Positions 1-9,164 are shown, counted from the stretch's first letter. The stretch is 38,038 nt of DNA from a bacterium (GCA_021812825.1 JAKAMO010000014.1:1-38038), one strand, 5' to 3'. Notes: generated by a model from the letters alone, not told the origin. Made by a program: numbers and translations.

Positions 1-104
1 GATCTGGTCGGGCCTTCCGCGGGTCTGAAGGTGACCCTGGATGGTTTGCCTTTATGGAGGCCGATCCCGTCTATCGTAGCCGTCTCTTTGGTTGTAGTTC
101 TCAT
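1..104 (-). CDS. lpxC: UDP-3-O-acyl-N-acetylglucosamine deacetylase, N-terminal fragment (window edge)
   Basis: The reading frame starts at an ATG (complement of 102-104) and runs off the left edge, giving the first 34 residues. They contain 'TIDGIGLHKGKP' followed by 'VTFRPA', the N-terminal signature of LpxC, the zinc deacetylase that commits lipid A synthesis. It lies downstream of lpxD on the same strand, the usual neighbourhood for this gene. No strong Shine-Dalgarno sequence precedes the ATG. The zinc ligands and catalytic residues lie outside the window, so activity cannot be judged. Confidence 0.85.
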   Translation of the reverse strand, partial: MRTTTKETATIDGIGLHKGKPSRVTFRPAEGPTR

Positions 105-393
105 GCGTTTTGAATTGTGTCGCCGAATGCAGGTTCGGGGTCCTGCCGCCCGGTCCGCTTTCCCGTCCCGTCCGCTCCACCCATCCCCTGCTAGGCTGGC
201 GAGATGCGTGCCTGCCGTTCACCTTACGCGGCCGGCCCGGAAAAACGGCCCGGTCGTCACCCCTCCAACTATTTCGGCGACAGGGGCCTCGCGAGGGCGA
301 GGCTTGCGCAGCGCCGAGCCCGAGTGAAAGAGCACGGCCACGGTGTGGCCGCGCGTACCCGGAGAAGGCATACCCTCGCCAGGCTCAGCCCGT
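105..393. other. lpxD-lpxC intergenic spacer with two perfect hairpins
   Basis: These 289 bases separate lpxD and lpxC, which are often almost contiguous. I see no convincing gene on either strand. Two perfect 7-bp hairpins are present: 286-303 (4-nt loop) and 335-351 (3-nt loop). Both lie just after the lpxD stop as transcribed on the minus strand and lack a clear U-run, so they are more likely mRNA-stability or attenuation structures than classical terminators. Confidence 0.5.
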
Positions 394-1422
394 CTAGATC
401 CCGAGGCGCTTCTTTATCTTCGAGAGCGTGCGGTGCATCTCCGGCAGCTTGGAGAGCAGGGCCTCTATCTTCATGGCCTGGATGCGCGGCCGGCCGATAT
501 GGCCGAACACCACCTGTCCCGGGGAGAGGTCGCTCATGATGCCGGTCCTGGCCATCACCGCGGAGTTCTCCCCGATCTTCACGTGGTCCGAGATGCCGGC
601 CTGGCCGCCGATTATCGCGTTGTCGCCTACCTCGGTGGAGCCGGCTATCGCGGCCTGCGCCATGATCAGGCAGTTCCTGCCGATCCTCACGTTGTGAGCT
701 ATGTGCACCAAGTTGTCTATCTTCGTGCCCGCGCCTATCAGCGTGACCTCCAGCGCGGCGCGGTCTACCGCGCAGTTGGCGCCTATCTCTACGTCGTCCT
801 CTATGACGACCTTTCCTATCTGCGGGATCTTCTCGTGTTTGCCGCGGGGGGAAACGTAACCGTAACCGTCGGAACCTATGACCGTGCCGGCGTGTATTAT
901 GCAGCCGGAGCCTATCTCGCAGGAATCCATCATTTTAACGCCGGGGTAAAGCCTCGTGCCCATGCCCACCTTAGCGTTGCGGCCGATATAGCACTGCGCG
1001 CCTATCGAGGCGCCGGGGGCTATGTAGGCGCCCTCTTCGACGACGGCGCCGGGACCGACGTGCGAGTCGGCCCCGATCTTCGCCGTGGGATAGATGACGG
1101 CCGTCGGGTGCCTGCCGCGGTCCGGGAGCGGCCTCAGGTCGGCCTCGAAGCGGCGCAGGGCCAGCATGAAGGCGTACTTCGGGTTCTTCGTGAAGACCAC
1201 CGCGCCCTTGAACTCGGAGAGGGCCGCTTCGCTGCCGTCGGGGGCCAGCAGGCAGCCGGCCTTCGAGGCCGCGGCGGCCGCGGCGAGGGCCGGGTCCGCG
1301 AGGAAGGCGAGGTCCGAGGGGCCGGCCTTCTCCAGCGGGGCGGCGCCTCGCAGCATCAGGCCGGGGTCGCCGCGTAGCTTGCCCTGCGCCAGCTTCTCCA
1401 CTTCGGAGGCGGCGAGGCTCAT
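394..1422 (-). CDS. lpxD: UDP-3-O-(3-hydroxyacyl)glucosamine N-acyltransferase LpxD
   Basis: This 342-residue protein transfers the second acyl chain during lipid A synthesis, in the cytoplasm. An N-terminal uridine-binding region (about 1-100) is followed by a left-handed beta-helix of hexapeptide repeats (about 106-300) and a helical C-terminus. The catalytic motif 'HIAHNV' is at 240-245, with His243 matching the E. coli catalytic His239. The conserved 'SDGYGY' is at 184-189. Length is normal for the family. The start overlaps the stop of the upstream ompH-like gene by 4 bases (ATGA), indicating translational coupling in the bamA-ompH-lpxD envelope operon. Confidence 0.97.
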   Translation of the reverse strand: MSLAASEVEKLAQGKLRGDPGLMLRGAAPLEKAGPSDLAFLADPALAAAAAASKAGCLLAPDGSEAALSEFKGAVVFTKNPKYAFMLALRRFEADLRPLPDRGRHPTAVIYPTAKIGADSHVGPGAVVEEGAYIAPGASIGAQCYIGRNAKVGMGTRLYPGVKMMDSCEIGSGCIIHAGTVIGSDGYGYVSPRGKHEKIPQIGKVVIEDDVEIGANCAVDRAALEVTLIGAGTKIDNLVHIAHNVRIGRNCLIMAQAAIAGSTEVGDNAIIGGQAGISDHVKIGENSAVMARTGIMSDLSPGQVVFGHIGRPRIQAMKIEALLSKLPEMHRTLSKIKKRLGI

Positions 1423-2231
1423 AGGCCGCCCTCCTCCAGCTTCTTCATAAGCTTGTCGGTCAGGTCCACCGCGTGCTGGCCGTAGAGGATGTTGCGCTTG
1501 TCCACCACCACGCTGACCTCCTCCTTTGTCGCCAGCTCCTTGAGGGCCACGTAGATGCGCCCCAGCAGCAGCTCGCTCTTGCGGCTCTCGTAGTCGAGCA
1601 GCTCGCGCTCGGCCTGTTTCTGGGCCTGGCGCAGCGACTCCTCCTTGCGTGACAGGTCGGTCTCTTTGCCGGTTATGGCGGCGTCTATCTCCGGGACGGA
1701 GGTGGAGACCGAGAACTTGAAGTGGGAGACGGGGACGCGGGCCACCCCGGGCATATCTATGCCCGTCATGCCCGGCAGCCCCGCCGGTACGGCGGTAGAG
1801 GGCACGGGCGCGGCGGCGCCCTGGACGGCGGAGGTGGACGCCTCGGGCGAGGAAGTGGAGAGGGAGACGGTCTCGGTGGAGACGGCCTGCGCGGCCTGCG
1901 CGGCGGCCTCGGCCACGCTGCGCCTGGTCTCCATCAGGGACGGCAGCGTAAGAGCGAACTCCCTTTCCTGTCGCAACTTGGCGATCTCGGCCTTCAGCGT
2001 GAAGATCTCGGTCTTCCTGGCGTTGAGGGAGTCCTCCTTCTTCTTTATCTCGGCCAGGAAGTCCTCGCGCGCGCCGGTGGTGCCGGAATATTCCTTGAAG
2101 ACGCGGTCGATGTCCACGTAGCCTATCGTGCCGGATTCGCCGCGGTTCTCCTCGAGCAGCAATTCGAGCGCGTTGGCTTTAGCCGCCGGCAGCGCCAGCA
2201 GCGCGGCAAAAAGGAGTTCTTTCATAGCCAT
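1419..2231 (-). CDS. OmpH/Skp-family periplasmic chaperone with long insertion
   Basis: The 270-residue product starts with a signal peptide ('[16 protein letters not shown]'). It ends with the OmpH hallmark '[18 protein letters not shown]' region. Skp holds unfolded outer-membrane proteins in the periplasm, and the position between bamA and lpxD is the conserved one. The protein is much longer than typical Skp (about 160 residues). The two coiled-coil arms (about 45-90 and 185-225) are separated by roughly 90 residues rich in Ser, Thr, Ala and Pro. Two in-frame ATGs (2231 and 2225) are possible; neither has a good ribosome-binding site. Confidence 0.9.
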   Translation of the reverse strand: MAMKELLFAALLALPAAKANALELLLEENRGESGTIGYVDIDRVFKEYSGTTGAREDFLAEIKKKEDSLNARKTEIFTLKAEIAKLRQEREFALTLPSLMETRRSVAEAAAQAAQAVSTETVSLSTSSPEASTSAVQGAAAPVPSTAVPAGLPGMTGIDMPGVARVPVSHFKFSVSTSVPEIDAAITGKETDLSRKEESLRQAQKQAERELLDYESRKSELLLGRIYVALKELATKEEVSVVVDKRNILYGQHAVDLTDKLMKKLEEGGL

Positions 2232-2282
2232 AGGGGCCGGGGCTGTCCCGGCCGATCCTCCAGTACTCTCGTCTCCCGCCTT

Positions 2283-4724
2283 CTAGAACAGGTTGCCCAG
2301 CGTGAAGTAGATGTCGGAGCGCTGTTCGCCGGCCTTGTGGTTGAAGCCGTAGCCCCAATCCAGCCGTATCGGGAAGGCCGGGGTCGTGAAACGTATGCCG
2401 AACCCGGCGCCCGCCTTCATGTTCGTGGTCCCGGTGCCGAAGCGGGTGCTGATCCTGTCGAAGCCGTCCCACGAGTTGCCGGCGTCCAGGAAGAAGCCCC
2501 ACTGCACTATCGTCCTGTGCTTCTCCCGCGCCAGCGGGATCTTGAACTCGAGGTTAGCCACGTCGTAGACGCGGCCGCCGTTCAGCGGGCCTATCTGGCC
2601 GTTGTTGGAATAGCCGCGCACGGTCTCCGCGCCGCCGAGGAAGTAGCGCTCGTATACGGGGACCTTCTTAGTGCTCCCGAAGCGGCCGACGAAGCCGAAG
2701 CGGTTGGCGAAAGACATCACGAACGGGTAGTCGTCTATCGAGAAGAGCTTCAGGTTGTAGCTGTAGGAGAGCGTGGGTTTGTAGTAGTTCACGTCGCCCT
2801 GCAGCGGGCCGCCGGCGTAATCGAAGCCCAGGGAGGTTTTGGTGCCGCGGGTCGGGTCCCAGACGTTGTCGCGGGTGTCGCGCGTCAGCTCCACGTACAC
2901 AGAGGAAGTGACGCTGGTGCCCTCCTGCAGCTCTCCCTGATAGATCTGGTCCACGCCGGTTATCCGCACCTTCTCGTAGGTGTACGAGGTCCGCAGCTGG
3001 TATTTGTCCTCCTGGAAGCGCGGGCCCAGGGTGATCTTGCCGCCGGTGCGGCGCTCCGTGTAGGCGGAGATGGTGTCGCGGTAGGGCTTGTAATGGCGCG
3101 TATTGAACACGTCCACGCCGAGCGACGTGGGGTGGTCCCCGACCCACGGGGTCATCCAGCTCAGATAGTAGTCCTGCACGCGCTTGCCGAAGTTCCAGGA
3201 GAGGGACATCCGCTGGGCCCTGCCGAACATGTTCATGTGCGACATCGACAGCGTGCCGACCAGGCCGTCGGTGGACGAGATGCCGGCGCCCGCGGTCAGC
3301 ATGCCGGGCTTGCCCTCCGTGACGTCGAAGACGAGGTCCACCTTGTCCGGGTCGGGCGTAGGGTTGATGACCGGGGCCACGTCGTCTATGAAACCGAGGT
3401 TGAAGATCTTCTCCTGGCTGCGGCGGATCTTGGAGGAGCTGAACACCTCGCCCTCCTTCTGCGTGATCTCGCGGCGCAGCACGTGGGTCTTCGTGGCCTT
3501 GTTGCCTTCCACGTCGATGTGGGCGACGTAGATCTGGGAGTTCTCGGTGATCAGGAACGTTATGTCGGTCTCCCCGGTGGACTCGACGAAGTTGCGCTGC
3601 GGGACGATCACGGCCTTCAGGTAGCCCTTGTCGGCGTACTTGTCCTGCAACGCGCGCACGGTGTCGTCCAGCTTCTCCTGGCTGAAATACTTGCCCCGCC
3701 GGTACTCTACCAGCGGCGTCAGGTCGCTCGGCAGGTAGACGGAGTTGCCGGAGAAATAGGTGCCTCCGAACTTTATCTTCTTTCCTTCCGTGACGGTTAT
3801 GTGTATGGTCGCGCTGGAGCGGTTCTCGTTGAACGAGGTGGAGGTCCTGTCCACCGAGAAATCGGCGTAGCCGTTGTTCTTGTAGAAGTCCTTGAGCTTC
3901 TCCACGTCGGCGGACAGCTCCTGCGGGGCGTAAATCTTCTTCGGGCGGTTCTTGAACTTCTTGACGAGCTTCTTCAGCGGGAAGCCCTCGGCGCCGGTTA
4001 TCTCCACGGCCGCCACGCGGGCCTTGTTGCCTTCCTTCACCTTGATGGTAAGATCGCAGGCGGAGGAGGAGGAATCGAACTTCACGTCGTAGTCGGTCTG
4101 GATGTCGATGTAACCCTTCTCGCGGTACATGTCGGCGATCTTGATAAGGTCCTCGCGCACCTTCAGCTCGTCGAAATAGTCCTTCTTCTTCAGCGTCATC
4201 TCGTCCTTGACGCGGCCCTTCGAGAGGTCCTTGTTGCCGCTGACGTCGAGGCTGCGGATCAGGGGCTTCTCTGTGATGATATAAGTGACGCGGACGGCCT
4301 CGGTCACGCCGGCGGCCCGGGAGAGCTTCTCCGGTATCTCCGCGCCAGGCATCCTGGCTATGTCCACGGAGACCTTGTCCACGCTGCCCAGCGCCAGGAT
4401 GGCCTCGATGTCGTCCTGCACGAAGTCCTTCATGTAGACCCGCCCCTTTCTGGCCTTGCCGGCCTTGATGACGGTCTTGGGCTTAAGATTGACGTTGCCC
4501 TTTACGGCCGTTTCGGCCACGGCCCACGGCCCTTCGCCCAGGTCGTCCGCGTCCGCTTTCGGGACCTCTATGACCAGGTGCTCGGCAGGCAGCACTACGC
4601 GCGGCGCGGCCGGCGCCTGCTGCTGCATGCCGGGAAGGTCGCCGGTGGCGGCGGGTGTGGATTGGGCGCCGGCCATGGCGGCCGGCAGGGCGGAGAGCAG
4701 TAGTAGAACGGTGGAAATTCGCAT
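2283..4724 (-). CDS. bamA: Outer membrane protein assembly factor BamA
   Basis: This 813-residue Omp85 protein inserts beta-barrel proteins into the outer membrane. A signal peptide (about 1-20, 'LLLLSALPAAMAGAQ') and a Pro/Ala linker precede five POTRA modules (about 65-430), with recurring 'GN' and 'Y...GY' POTRA patterns. The C-terminal surface-antigen barrel contains the conserved lid-loop motif 'VRGY' and ends with a terminal Phe ('FTLGNLF'), as barrel proteins do. Length is typical. It heads the minus-strand envelope operon and is divergent from the phoH gene; the gap to the ompH-like gene is about 50 bases. Confidence 0.97.
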   Translation of the reverse strand: MRISTVLLLLSALPAAMAGAQSTPAATGDLPGMQQQAPAAPRVVLPAEHLVIEVPKADADDLGEGPWAVAETAVKGNVNLKPKTVIKAGKARKGRVYMKDFVQDDIEAILALGSVDKVSVDIARMPGAEIPEKLSRAAGVTEAVRVTYIITEKPLIRSLDVSGNKDLSKGRVKDEMTLKKKDYFDELKVREDLIKIADMYREKGYIDIQTDYDVKFDSSSSACDLTIKVKEGNKARVAAVEITGAEGFPLKKLVKKFKNRPKKIYAPQELSADVEKLKDFYKNNGYADFSVDRTSTSFNENRSSATIHITVTEGKKIKFGGTYFSGNSVYLPSDLTPLVEYRRGKYFSQEKLDDTVRALQDKYADKGYLKAVIVPQRNFVESTGETDITFLITENSQIYVAHIDVEGNKATKTHVLRREITQKEGEVFSSSKIRRSQEKIFNLGFIDDVAPVINPTPDPDKVDLVFDVTEGKPGMLTAGAGISSTDGLVGTLSMSHMNMFGRAQRMSLSWNFGKRVQDYYLSWMTPWVGDHPTSLGVDVFNTRHYKPYRDTISAYTERRTGGKITLGPRFQEDKYQLRTSYTYEKVRITGVDQIYQGELQEGTSVTSSVYVELTRDTRDNVWDPTRGTKTSLGFDYAGGPLQGDVNYYKPTLSYSYNLKLFSIDDYPFVMSFANRFGFVGRFGSTKKVPVYERYFLGGAETVRGYSNNGQIGPLNGGRVYDVANLEFKIPLAREKHRTIVQWGFFLDAGNSWDGFDRISTRFGTGTTNMKAGAGFGIRFTTPAFPIRLDWGYGFNHKAGEQRSDIYFTLGNLF

Positions 4725-4836
4725 CTTTGTCCTTGTTGCCAGATGAACGACGCCGCCGCCCCGTAGGGCGGTGGCGGTGGATATCGATATCTTACTATTT
4801 TAGCGCCCGCTCATAAAACCGCTTTCGCGGGATTTA

Positions 4837-4925
4837 TGCTAGAATTAGCGGGGCCCGATATCCTGCTATCACAATTACGGACCGGGGGGCGGAAAAGTTG
4901 CGGTCTTCCGGGGCTTGAGCCCCGG
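4837..4925 (+). promoter_or_regulatory. Putative extended -10 element and leader hairpin upstream of phoH
   Basis: An extended -10 element TGCTAGAAT (4837-4845) lies upstream of the PhoH-like gene; no good -35 is visible. The inferred 5' leader contains a perfect 7-bp hairpin with a TTGA loop (4908-4925), ending about 23 bases before the ribosome-binding site. The region is shared with the divergent bamA gene. Confidence 0.35.
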
Positions 4926-4958
4926 CTTCCGCCGGCCGGACCGGAAACGGAGGAACCA

Positions 4959-6263
4959 ATGAAAAAAGTATTCATCCTCGACACGAACGTGCTTATCCAC
5001 GACCCGCTGTCGTTCACCAAATTCGAGGATAATACGGTGGTCATACCGATCTCCGTCATAGAGGAACTGGACACCTTCAAACACGCGGCCGACGAGCGCG
5101 GCAAGAGCGCGCGCATAGTCTCGCGCAAGCTCGACGAATACCGCCTGAAAGGCAAGCTGAACGCCGGCGTCAAGATGGAGAACGGCGGCACGCTGGTGGT
5201 GGACCTGGACCACGTTCAGGTGCTGCCCAAGGAGTTCAAGCTGACGGAGATGGACAACCGCATCCTGAACACCGCCTACTGGTACGGCCAGAAGAAGCAC
5301 ACCGCGATACTGGTGACCAAGGACATCAACCTGCGCCTGAAGGCCGAGGCCGTCGGGCTGGTGTCGCAGGACTACGAGTCCGGCAAGGTGAAGGTGGACG
5401 AGCTTTACCCAGGGCTGGTCACGCTGCAGGTCCCCGCGCCGTCGGTGGACAAGTTCTACAAGGACCACGTGATCGACAGCCCGAAGGACAGCGAGCTGTC
5501 CCCCAATGAATTCGTCGTGATCCACGCCAAGGACGACCAGAAGAAGTCGGCGCTCGGCCGCGTGGACCCGGCCGACCCGTCGAAGATCCGGGCGCTGAAC
5601 CCGGAGCCCTCGCCGTGGGGCATCCGCCCGCTCAACAAGGAGCAGCGCTGCGCGATGGAGCTGCTGCTCGACGACTCGGTCAAGCTGGTCACGTTGCTCG
5701 GTTCCGCCGGCACGGGCAAGACCCTCTGCACGCTGGTCTGCGGTTTGCAGAAGTCGGTGGAAGAGAACGTCTACCGCAAGCTGATCATCTGCCGTCCGAT
5801 AGTCCCGGTCGGAAAGGACATCGGCTTCATCCCCGGCACCAAGGAGGAGAAGCTCTCTACGTGGATGGGGGCTATCTACGACAACCTCGAGTTCGTGATG
5901 GACAAGCGCCACCAGGAGAGCGCGCTGGAGAAGTTCGAATACCTGCTGCAGAACGAGAAGATAGAGATAGCCTCCGTCACGCATATCCGCGGCCGCTCGC
6001 TGCCGAAGCAGTACATGATAGTGGACGACGCGCAGAACCTGACGCCGCACGAGATCAAGACGATACTTTCGCGCGCCGGGGAGGGCACCAAGGTCGTGGT
6101 GACAGGCGATCCGTACCAGATAGACAATCCGTACCTGGACATAGCGTCCAACGGCCTGACCTATATCGTGGACCGCATGAAGGGCCAGAAAATGTACGGC
6201 CACCTGACGTTCACGAAGACCGAGCGCAGCTCGCTGGCGGCGCTCGTGGCCGAGCTGCTGTAA
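4959..6263 (+). CDS. PIN-domain / PhoH-like ATPase
   Basis: This 434-residue protein is of the PhoH2 type, a PIN ribonuclease domain fused to a PhoH helicase-like ATPase, thought to act on RNA in the cytoplasm. The PIN domain (about 1-135) opens with 'FILDTNVLIHDP', whose Asp is the first metal ligand. The ATPase half carries Walker A 'GSAGTGKT' and a Walker B 'MIVDDAQNLTP', then 'VVTGDPYQID'. The usual DEAQN reads DDAQN here. I chose ATG 4959 because GGAGG (4949-4953) precedes it; the 41 in-frame codons upstream look non-coding. It appears monocistronic, with its own terminator. Confidence 0.95.
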   Translation: MKKVFILDTNVLIHDPLSFTKFEDNTVVIPISVIEELDTFKHAADERGKSARIVSRKLDEYRLKGKLNAGVKMENGGTLVVDLDHVQVLPKEFKLTEMDNRILNTAYWYGQKKHTAILVTKDINLRLKAEAVGLVSQDYESGKVKVDELYPGLVTLQVPAPSVDKFYKDHVIDSPKDSELSPNEFVVIHAKDDQKKSALGRVDPADPSKIRALNPEPSPWGIRPLNKEQRCAMELLLDDSVKLVTLLGSAGTGKTLCTLVCGLQKSVEENVYRKLIICRPIVPVGKDIGFIPGTKEEKLSTWMGAIYDNLEFVMDKRHQESALEKFEYLLQNEKIEIASVTHIRGRSLPKQYMIVDDAQNLTPHEIKTILSRAGEGTKVVVTGDPYQIDNPYLDIASNGLTYIVDRMKGQKMYGHLTFTKTERSSLAALVAELL

Positions 6264-6284
6264 CCGGCTCCAGCCGGTCAAGGG

Positions 6285-6313
6285 AAGGCCGGGCCCGCCC
6301 CGGCCTTTCTTTT
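6285..6313 (+). terminator. Rho-independent terminator after phoH
   Basis: A perfect 9-bp GC-rich stem (6285-6293 with 6299-6307, 5-nt loop) is followed by TCTTTT. It lies 22 bases past the PhoH-like stop codon. Confidence 0.85.
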
Positions 6314-6349
6314 GGTTCTCTGGGTCTTTGGGCCTAGGCGGGTCTGGGT

Positions 6350-6363
6350 CCTAGGGCCCTAGG
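6350..6363. promoter_or_regulatory. 14-bp perfect palindrome upstream of the ribonuclease gene
   Basis: CCTAGGGCCCTAGG is a perfect palindrome; a related 8-bp palindrome GCCTAGGC lies at 6332-6339. A possible -10 (TATACT, 6377-6382) lies 13 bases downstream, so a -35 at normal spacing would fall inside the palindrome. This arrangement would fit a repressor operator. The inference rests only on sequence symmetry and position. Confidence 0.35.
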
Positions 6364-6450
6364 CAGAAAAACGTTATATACTAAAATATAACTGCGGTAA
6401 TGCCGGAACGCGAGCGCGATCGGCGCCATTACAACACAAGGAAAAAGAAC

Positions 6451-7011
6451 ATGCTTAAAAGATGGTTTCAGACCGCCGTAATACTTTCCCTGCTCGCGGT
6501 TTCGCCACGGGTCTTCGCCGAGCGCCCAGGCGCGACAGCGCTGGGCGACCTGTCCGGCGCGGTGGTGCTGCAGGGCCTGGACGCGATCCCCTCCCCGAAT
6601 GAGATTATCGTTCCGATGGCCGCTCCCGCTGCGGAAACGCGCGCCTCGGCCGGCGCGCCCGCTCCCGGCCGCGACTTCAGCCCCGCCATCCAGGACGGCG
6701 CCCGCATCAAGGCGCTGATGAAGCTGATCTCCGACATCTACAACGGGAACCATCTCCCGTATTCCCAGGACGGCGCGATCTTCTCCAACAAGGAAGGACG
6801 CCTGCCGCAGCAGCCCAAGGGCTACTACCACGAGTACACGCTTCTGACCGGCAACGCGCCGCACACGGTGACCATAGGCGGCACCACCTACCAGGTGGCC
6901 CCCGACCTCAGCGCCCGCGGCTCGGAGCGGGTGATAATAGGCGGCGGCGAGAAGATCTACTACACCCCCGACCACTACAAGAACTTTATCCTGCTGACGG
7001 TGGTCTACTGA
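6451..7011 (+). CDS. Secreted guanyl-specific ribonuclease (RNase Sa/T1-like)
   Basis: The 186-residue product has a signal peptide (about 1-23, ending 'RVFA'), a low-complexity linker to about residue 80, and a C-terminal domain closely resembling Streptomyces RNase Sa. Matching segments are 'LPYSQDGAIFSNKEGRLP', 'GYYHEYT', 'SERVIIGGGEKIYYT' and 'DHYKNF'. The catalytic Glu, Arg and His of this family correspond to Glu128, Arg160 and His175, so the enzyme should be active. An upstream in-frame ATG (6400) is possible, but 6451 gives a proper signal peptide. The barstar-like gene begins 5 bases after the stop, an enzyme-immunity pairing. Confidence 0.9.
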   Translation: MLKRWFQTAVILSLLAVSPRVFAERPGATALGDLSGAVVLQGLDAIPSPNEIIVPMAAPAAETRASAGAPAPGRDFSPAIQDGARIKALMKLISDIYNGNHLPYSQDGAIFSNKEGRLPQQPKGYYHEYTLLTGNAPHTVTIGGTTYQVAPDLSARGSERVIIGGGEKIYYTPDHYKNFILLTVVY

Positions 7012-7016
7012 GCCGC

Positions 7017-7403
7017 ATGCCCCCGGGCGCCGGCGGGCTGTTCCTGGACCTCAAGGGGTCCGCTTCGGAGGAGGAGGTCCTGAAAAGGTTCCCTCCTCCG
7101 GATTATTTTACGGCCTTCATAGACGGATCTGCGGCCAGGGACAAGGCCGGGCTGCTGGCCGCGGTCTCGTCGGCGTTCAGGTTCCCGGCCTATTTCGGCG
7201 GGAACTGGGACGCCCTGCTGGACTGCCTGCGTTCGCTCCCGAACGAGGTCCCGGCGAAGGGTTACGTGCTGGCGGTCCGGGACCCGGCCTCTTTCCTCTC
7301 CGCCTCTCCCGCCGACCTGGAGGATTTCAGGGACATCGCGGAGGAGGCGCGGGCCTTTTTGAAGGAAAAGTTCGGCGCGACCCTGCTGGTAGTGCTGCTC
7401 TGA
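7017..7403 (+). CDS. Barstar-family ribonuclease inhibitor
   Basis: This 128-residue cytoplasmic protein has the barstar core motif 'YFGGNWDALLDCL' near residues 61-73 and the preceding helix and strand pattern. Barstars bind and block guanyl-specific extracellular ribonucleases before export. Its position directly behind such a ribonuclease makes it the probable cognate inhibitor. It has about 30 extra N-terminal residues relative to B. amyloliquefaciens barstar (about 90 residues). No clear Shine-Dalgarno sequence precedes the ATG, and translation is probably coupled to the ribonuclease gene. Confidence 0.9.
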   Translation: MPPGAGGLFLDLKGSASEEEVLKRFPPPDYFTAFIDGSAARDKAGLLAAVSSAFRFPAYFGGNWDALLDCLRSLPNEVPAKGYVLAVRDPASFLSASPADLEDFRDIAEEARAFLKEKFGATLLVVLL

Positions 7404-7557
7404 AACCGCGGAAAACCGCCCTTCCCCCCGTCCCCGTTCTCCCCTGGCATCCCGCCCACCGTTCATTTTGGCAGAAGCTGCGTCTTCTGACGAAAGCTCT
7501 TCCGCTTTTTGATATTATAGGCGGAATGCGCGGGAGACCCGGTCCCCGGGTGAAACT

Positions 7558-9093
7558 ATGAAAAAGAACGGCACTGATTTCGACGCGGCGGTGATAGGCG
7601 GCGGCCTCGGAGGCTTGTCGGCGGGGGCCTTGCTGGCCAGCCGCGGCTACAAGGTCTTCCTGGCCGAGCGCAACGAGGAGGTGGGGGGCAACGCCAGCGT
7701 AGTGAGGCGCGGCGGCTACTCGTTCGAGCGGGCGCTGCACCAGGTCTACGGCCTCGGCAGTACGGGTACCCAGAGCGCGGGACTGCTCCGGGAGATGGGG
7801 GTGGACCGGAAGGTGGAGTTCATCGAGCTGCCCGCTTTCATGGAGGTGGTGTTCCCGGGGCTCCGCTTCCTGTTCCCCGCCGACGCCGGCGAGCTCGAGG
7901 CGGCCCTCTGCAGGCGTTTCCCCGCCGAGCGCCGCGCGATAAGCAAAATGCTCGAGCAGGGCCGCAGTCTCTACCGGATGGACCGCATGCTGAAGTCCGG
8001 CGGCTGGAGGGACCGCCTCAGGGAATGCTCCAGCCCGGCCGCCGAACTGCGCAATATGGTCAATTCGGCGGCCATGATGCGCTATGCCAAGCGGACCTTC
8101 GGGGATTACTGCCGCGAGCATTTCCGGTCCCCCGAGCTGGTGGCCATACTCGGCGCTCCCTGGGTATACCTGGGCGTGCCGCCGGGCCGGGTGCCCGCCA
8201 TGATGATGGTGGCCATGCTGGGCGCCTTCACGGCGGAGAAGCCCTTCTATATCAGGGGCGGCTCGCGCAGCCTGAGCGAGGCGCTGGCCGGCTCCATAAC
8301 AGCGCGCGGCGGGACGGTGAGGACCGGCGCGCCCGTGCGGCGCATACTTACCGCCGCCGGCGCGGCGAAGGGGGTGGAGCTCGAGGACGGGACCCGCGTG
8401 GACGCGCGCTGCGTCATCTCCAACGCCCCGGCCAGGCTTACCTTCGGCGCCATGCTCGGTGCGAGCGTCGCGCCGGCGCCTTACCTCTCGCGCCTGCGCG
8501 GGATGAGCACCTCGCTGTCCGCGTTCCATTTGCTGATAGGCGCGGAGCTGGATATCGGGCGGCTCGAGAGGCCGCCGGTCTACGCCACCAGCTTCTACCG
8601 CGGCCTCGATCACGACGAGAACTACGCTCTGACGACGCAGGGGGAGATCAGCTCGTTCGGCCTCTGCCTCCATTCCCTCGCGGATCCTTCGCAGGCGCCG
8701 CGCGGCTGCAGCTCGCTGGCGGTCATCACGCTCTCTCCCTGGCGCGGCCGGGCTTACTGGAAGAAGAACCGCGCGGCCCGTGCGGACCGCCTGATAGACA
8801 TGGTCGAGAGCGTGCTGCCGGGCCTTCGGAGCAAGGTGCGCGAGATGGAGATCTTCGACCCGGCCTCCATAGAGGCGCGGACCGGGGTGGACGAGGGGGC
8901 GATCTACGGCTGGGAGAACAAGGTCGGCCAGACGCTGTTCGACAGATTGCCGCAGGTCTCCCCCGTGCGCGGTCTTTTCCTCTCGGGACAGTGGACTTCT
9001 CCCGGTTCAGGGATGACCATGGCCATACAATCCGGCGGCAGCGCGGCGAAGCTCGCCGCGGAATACGTTGCGTCCGGCTCCGGGAAGCGCTGA
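7558..9093 (+). CDS. Phytoene desaturase/carotene isomerase-like FAD oxidoreductase
   Basis: The 511-residue protein has an N-terminal dinucleotide-binding fold 'VIGGGLGGLSAGALLASRG' followed by an acidic strand end and 'GGNAS'. The C-terminal FAD motif is 'GLFLSGQWTSPGSGMTMAI' followed by 'SGG'. This layout is that of the CrtI/CrtISO/retinol-saturase superfamily, flavoproteins that desaturate, isomerise or saturate polyenes. No other carotenoid gene is nearby, so the substrate is unknown. The ATG is preceded by 'gaaact' rather than a strong ribosome-binding site. The gene converges on the radical SAM maturase at 9165; I see no evidence that the two cooperate. Confidence 0.85.
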   Translation: MKKNGTDFDAAVIGGGLGGLSAGALLASRGYKVFLAERNEEVGGNASVVRRGGYSFERALHQVYGLGSTGTQSAGLLREMGVDRKVEFIELPAFMEVVFPGLRFLFPADAGELEAALCRRFPAERRAISKMLEQGRSLYRMDRMLKSGGWRDRLRECSSPAAELRNMVNSAAMMRYAKRTFGDYCREHFRSPELVAILGAPWVYLGVPPGRVPAMMMVAMLGAFTAEKPFYIRGGSRSLSEALAGSITARGGTVRTGAPVRRILTAAGAAKGVELEDGTRVDARCVISNAPARLTFGAMLGASVAPAPYLSRLRGMSTSLSAFHLLIGAELDIGRLERPPVYATSFYRGLDHDENYALTTQGEISSFGLCLHSLADPSQAPRGCSSLAVITLSPWRGRAYWKKNRAARADRLIDMVESVLPGLRSKVREMEIFDPASIEARTGVDEGAIYGWENKVGQTLFDRLPQVSPVRGLFLSGQWTSPGSGMTMAIQSGGSAAKLAAEYVASGSGKR

Positions 9094-9164
9094 GGGAAGC
9101 ATATGCGGCGCGGCCCTGGGTATTGACCCTTGCGGACATTGTCCGTTGACCGCGGTCGCCGGGT

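Noticed and set aside
1722..4703. A 993-codon open frame on the plus strand opposite bamA and ompH
   Set aside because: It is antisense to clear bamA/ompH coding sequence and its product is low-complexity, Arg/Val/Leu/His-rich, a typical shadow in GC-rich DNA.
4836..4958. A 41-codon N-terminal extension of the PhoH-like protein
   Set aside because: The ATG at 4959 has GGAGG upstream and begins exactly at the PIN-domain start; the extension contains a perfect hairpin and no domain.
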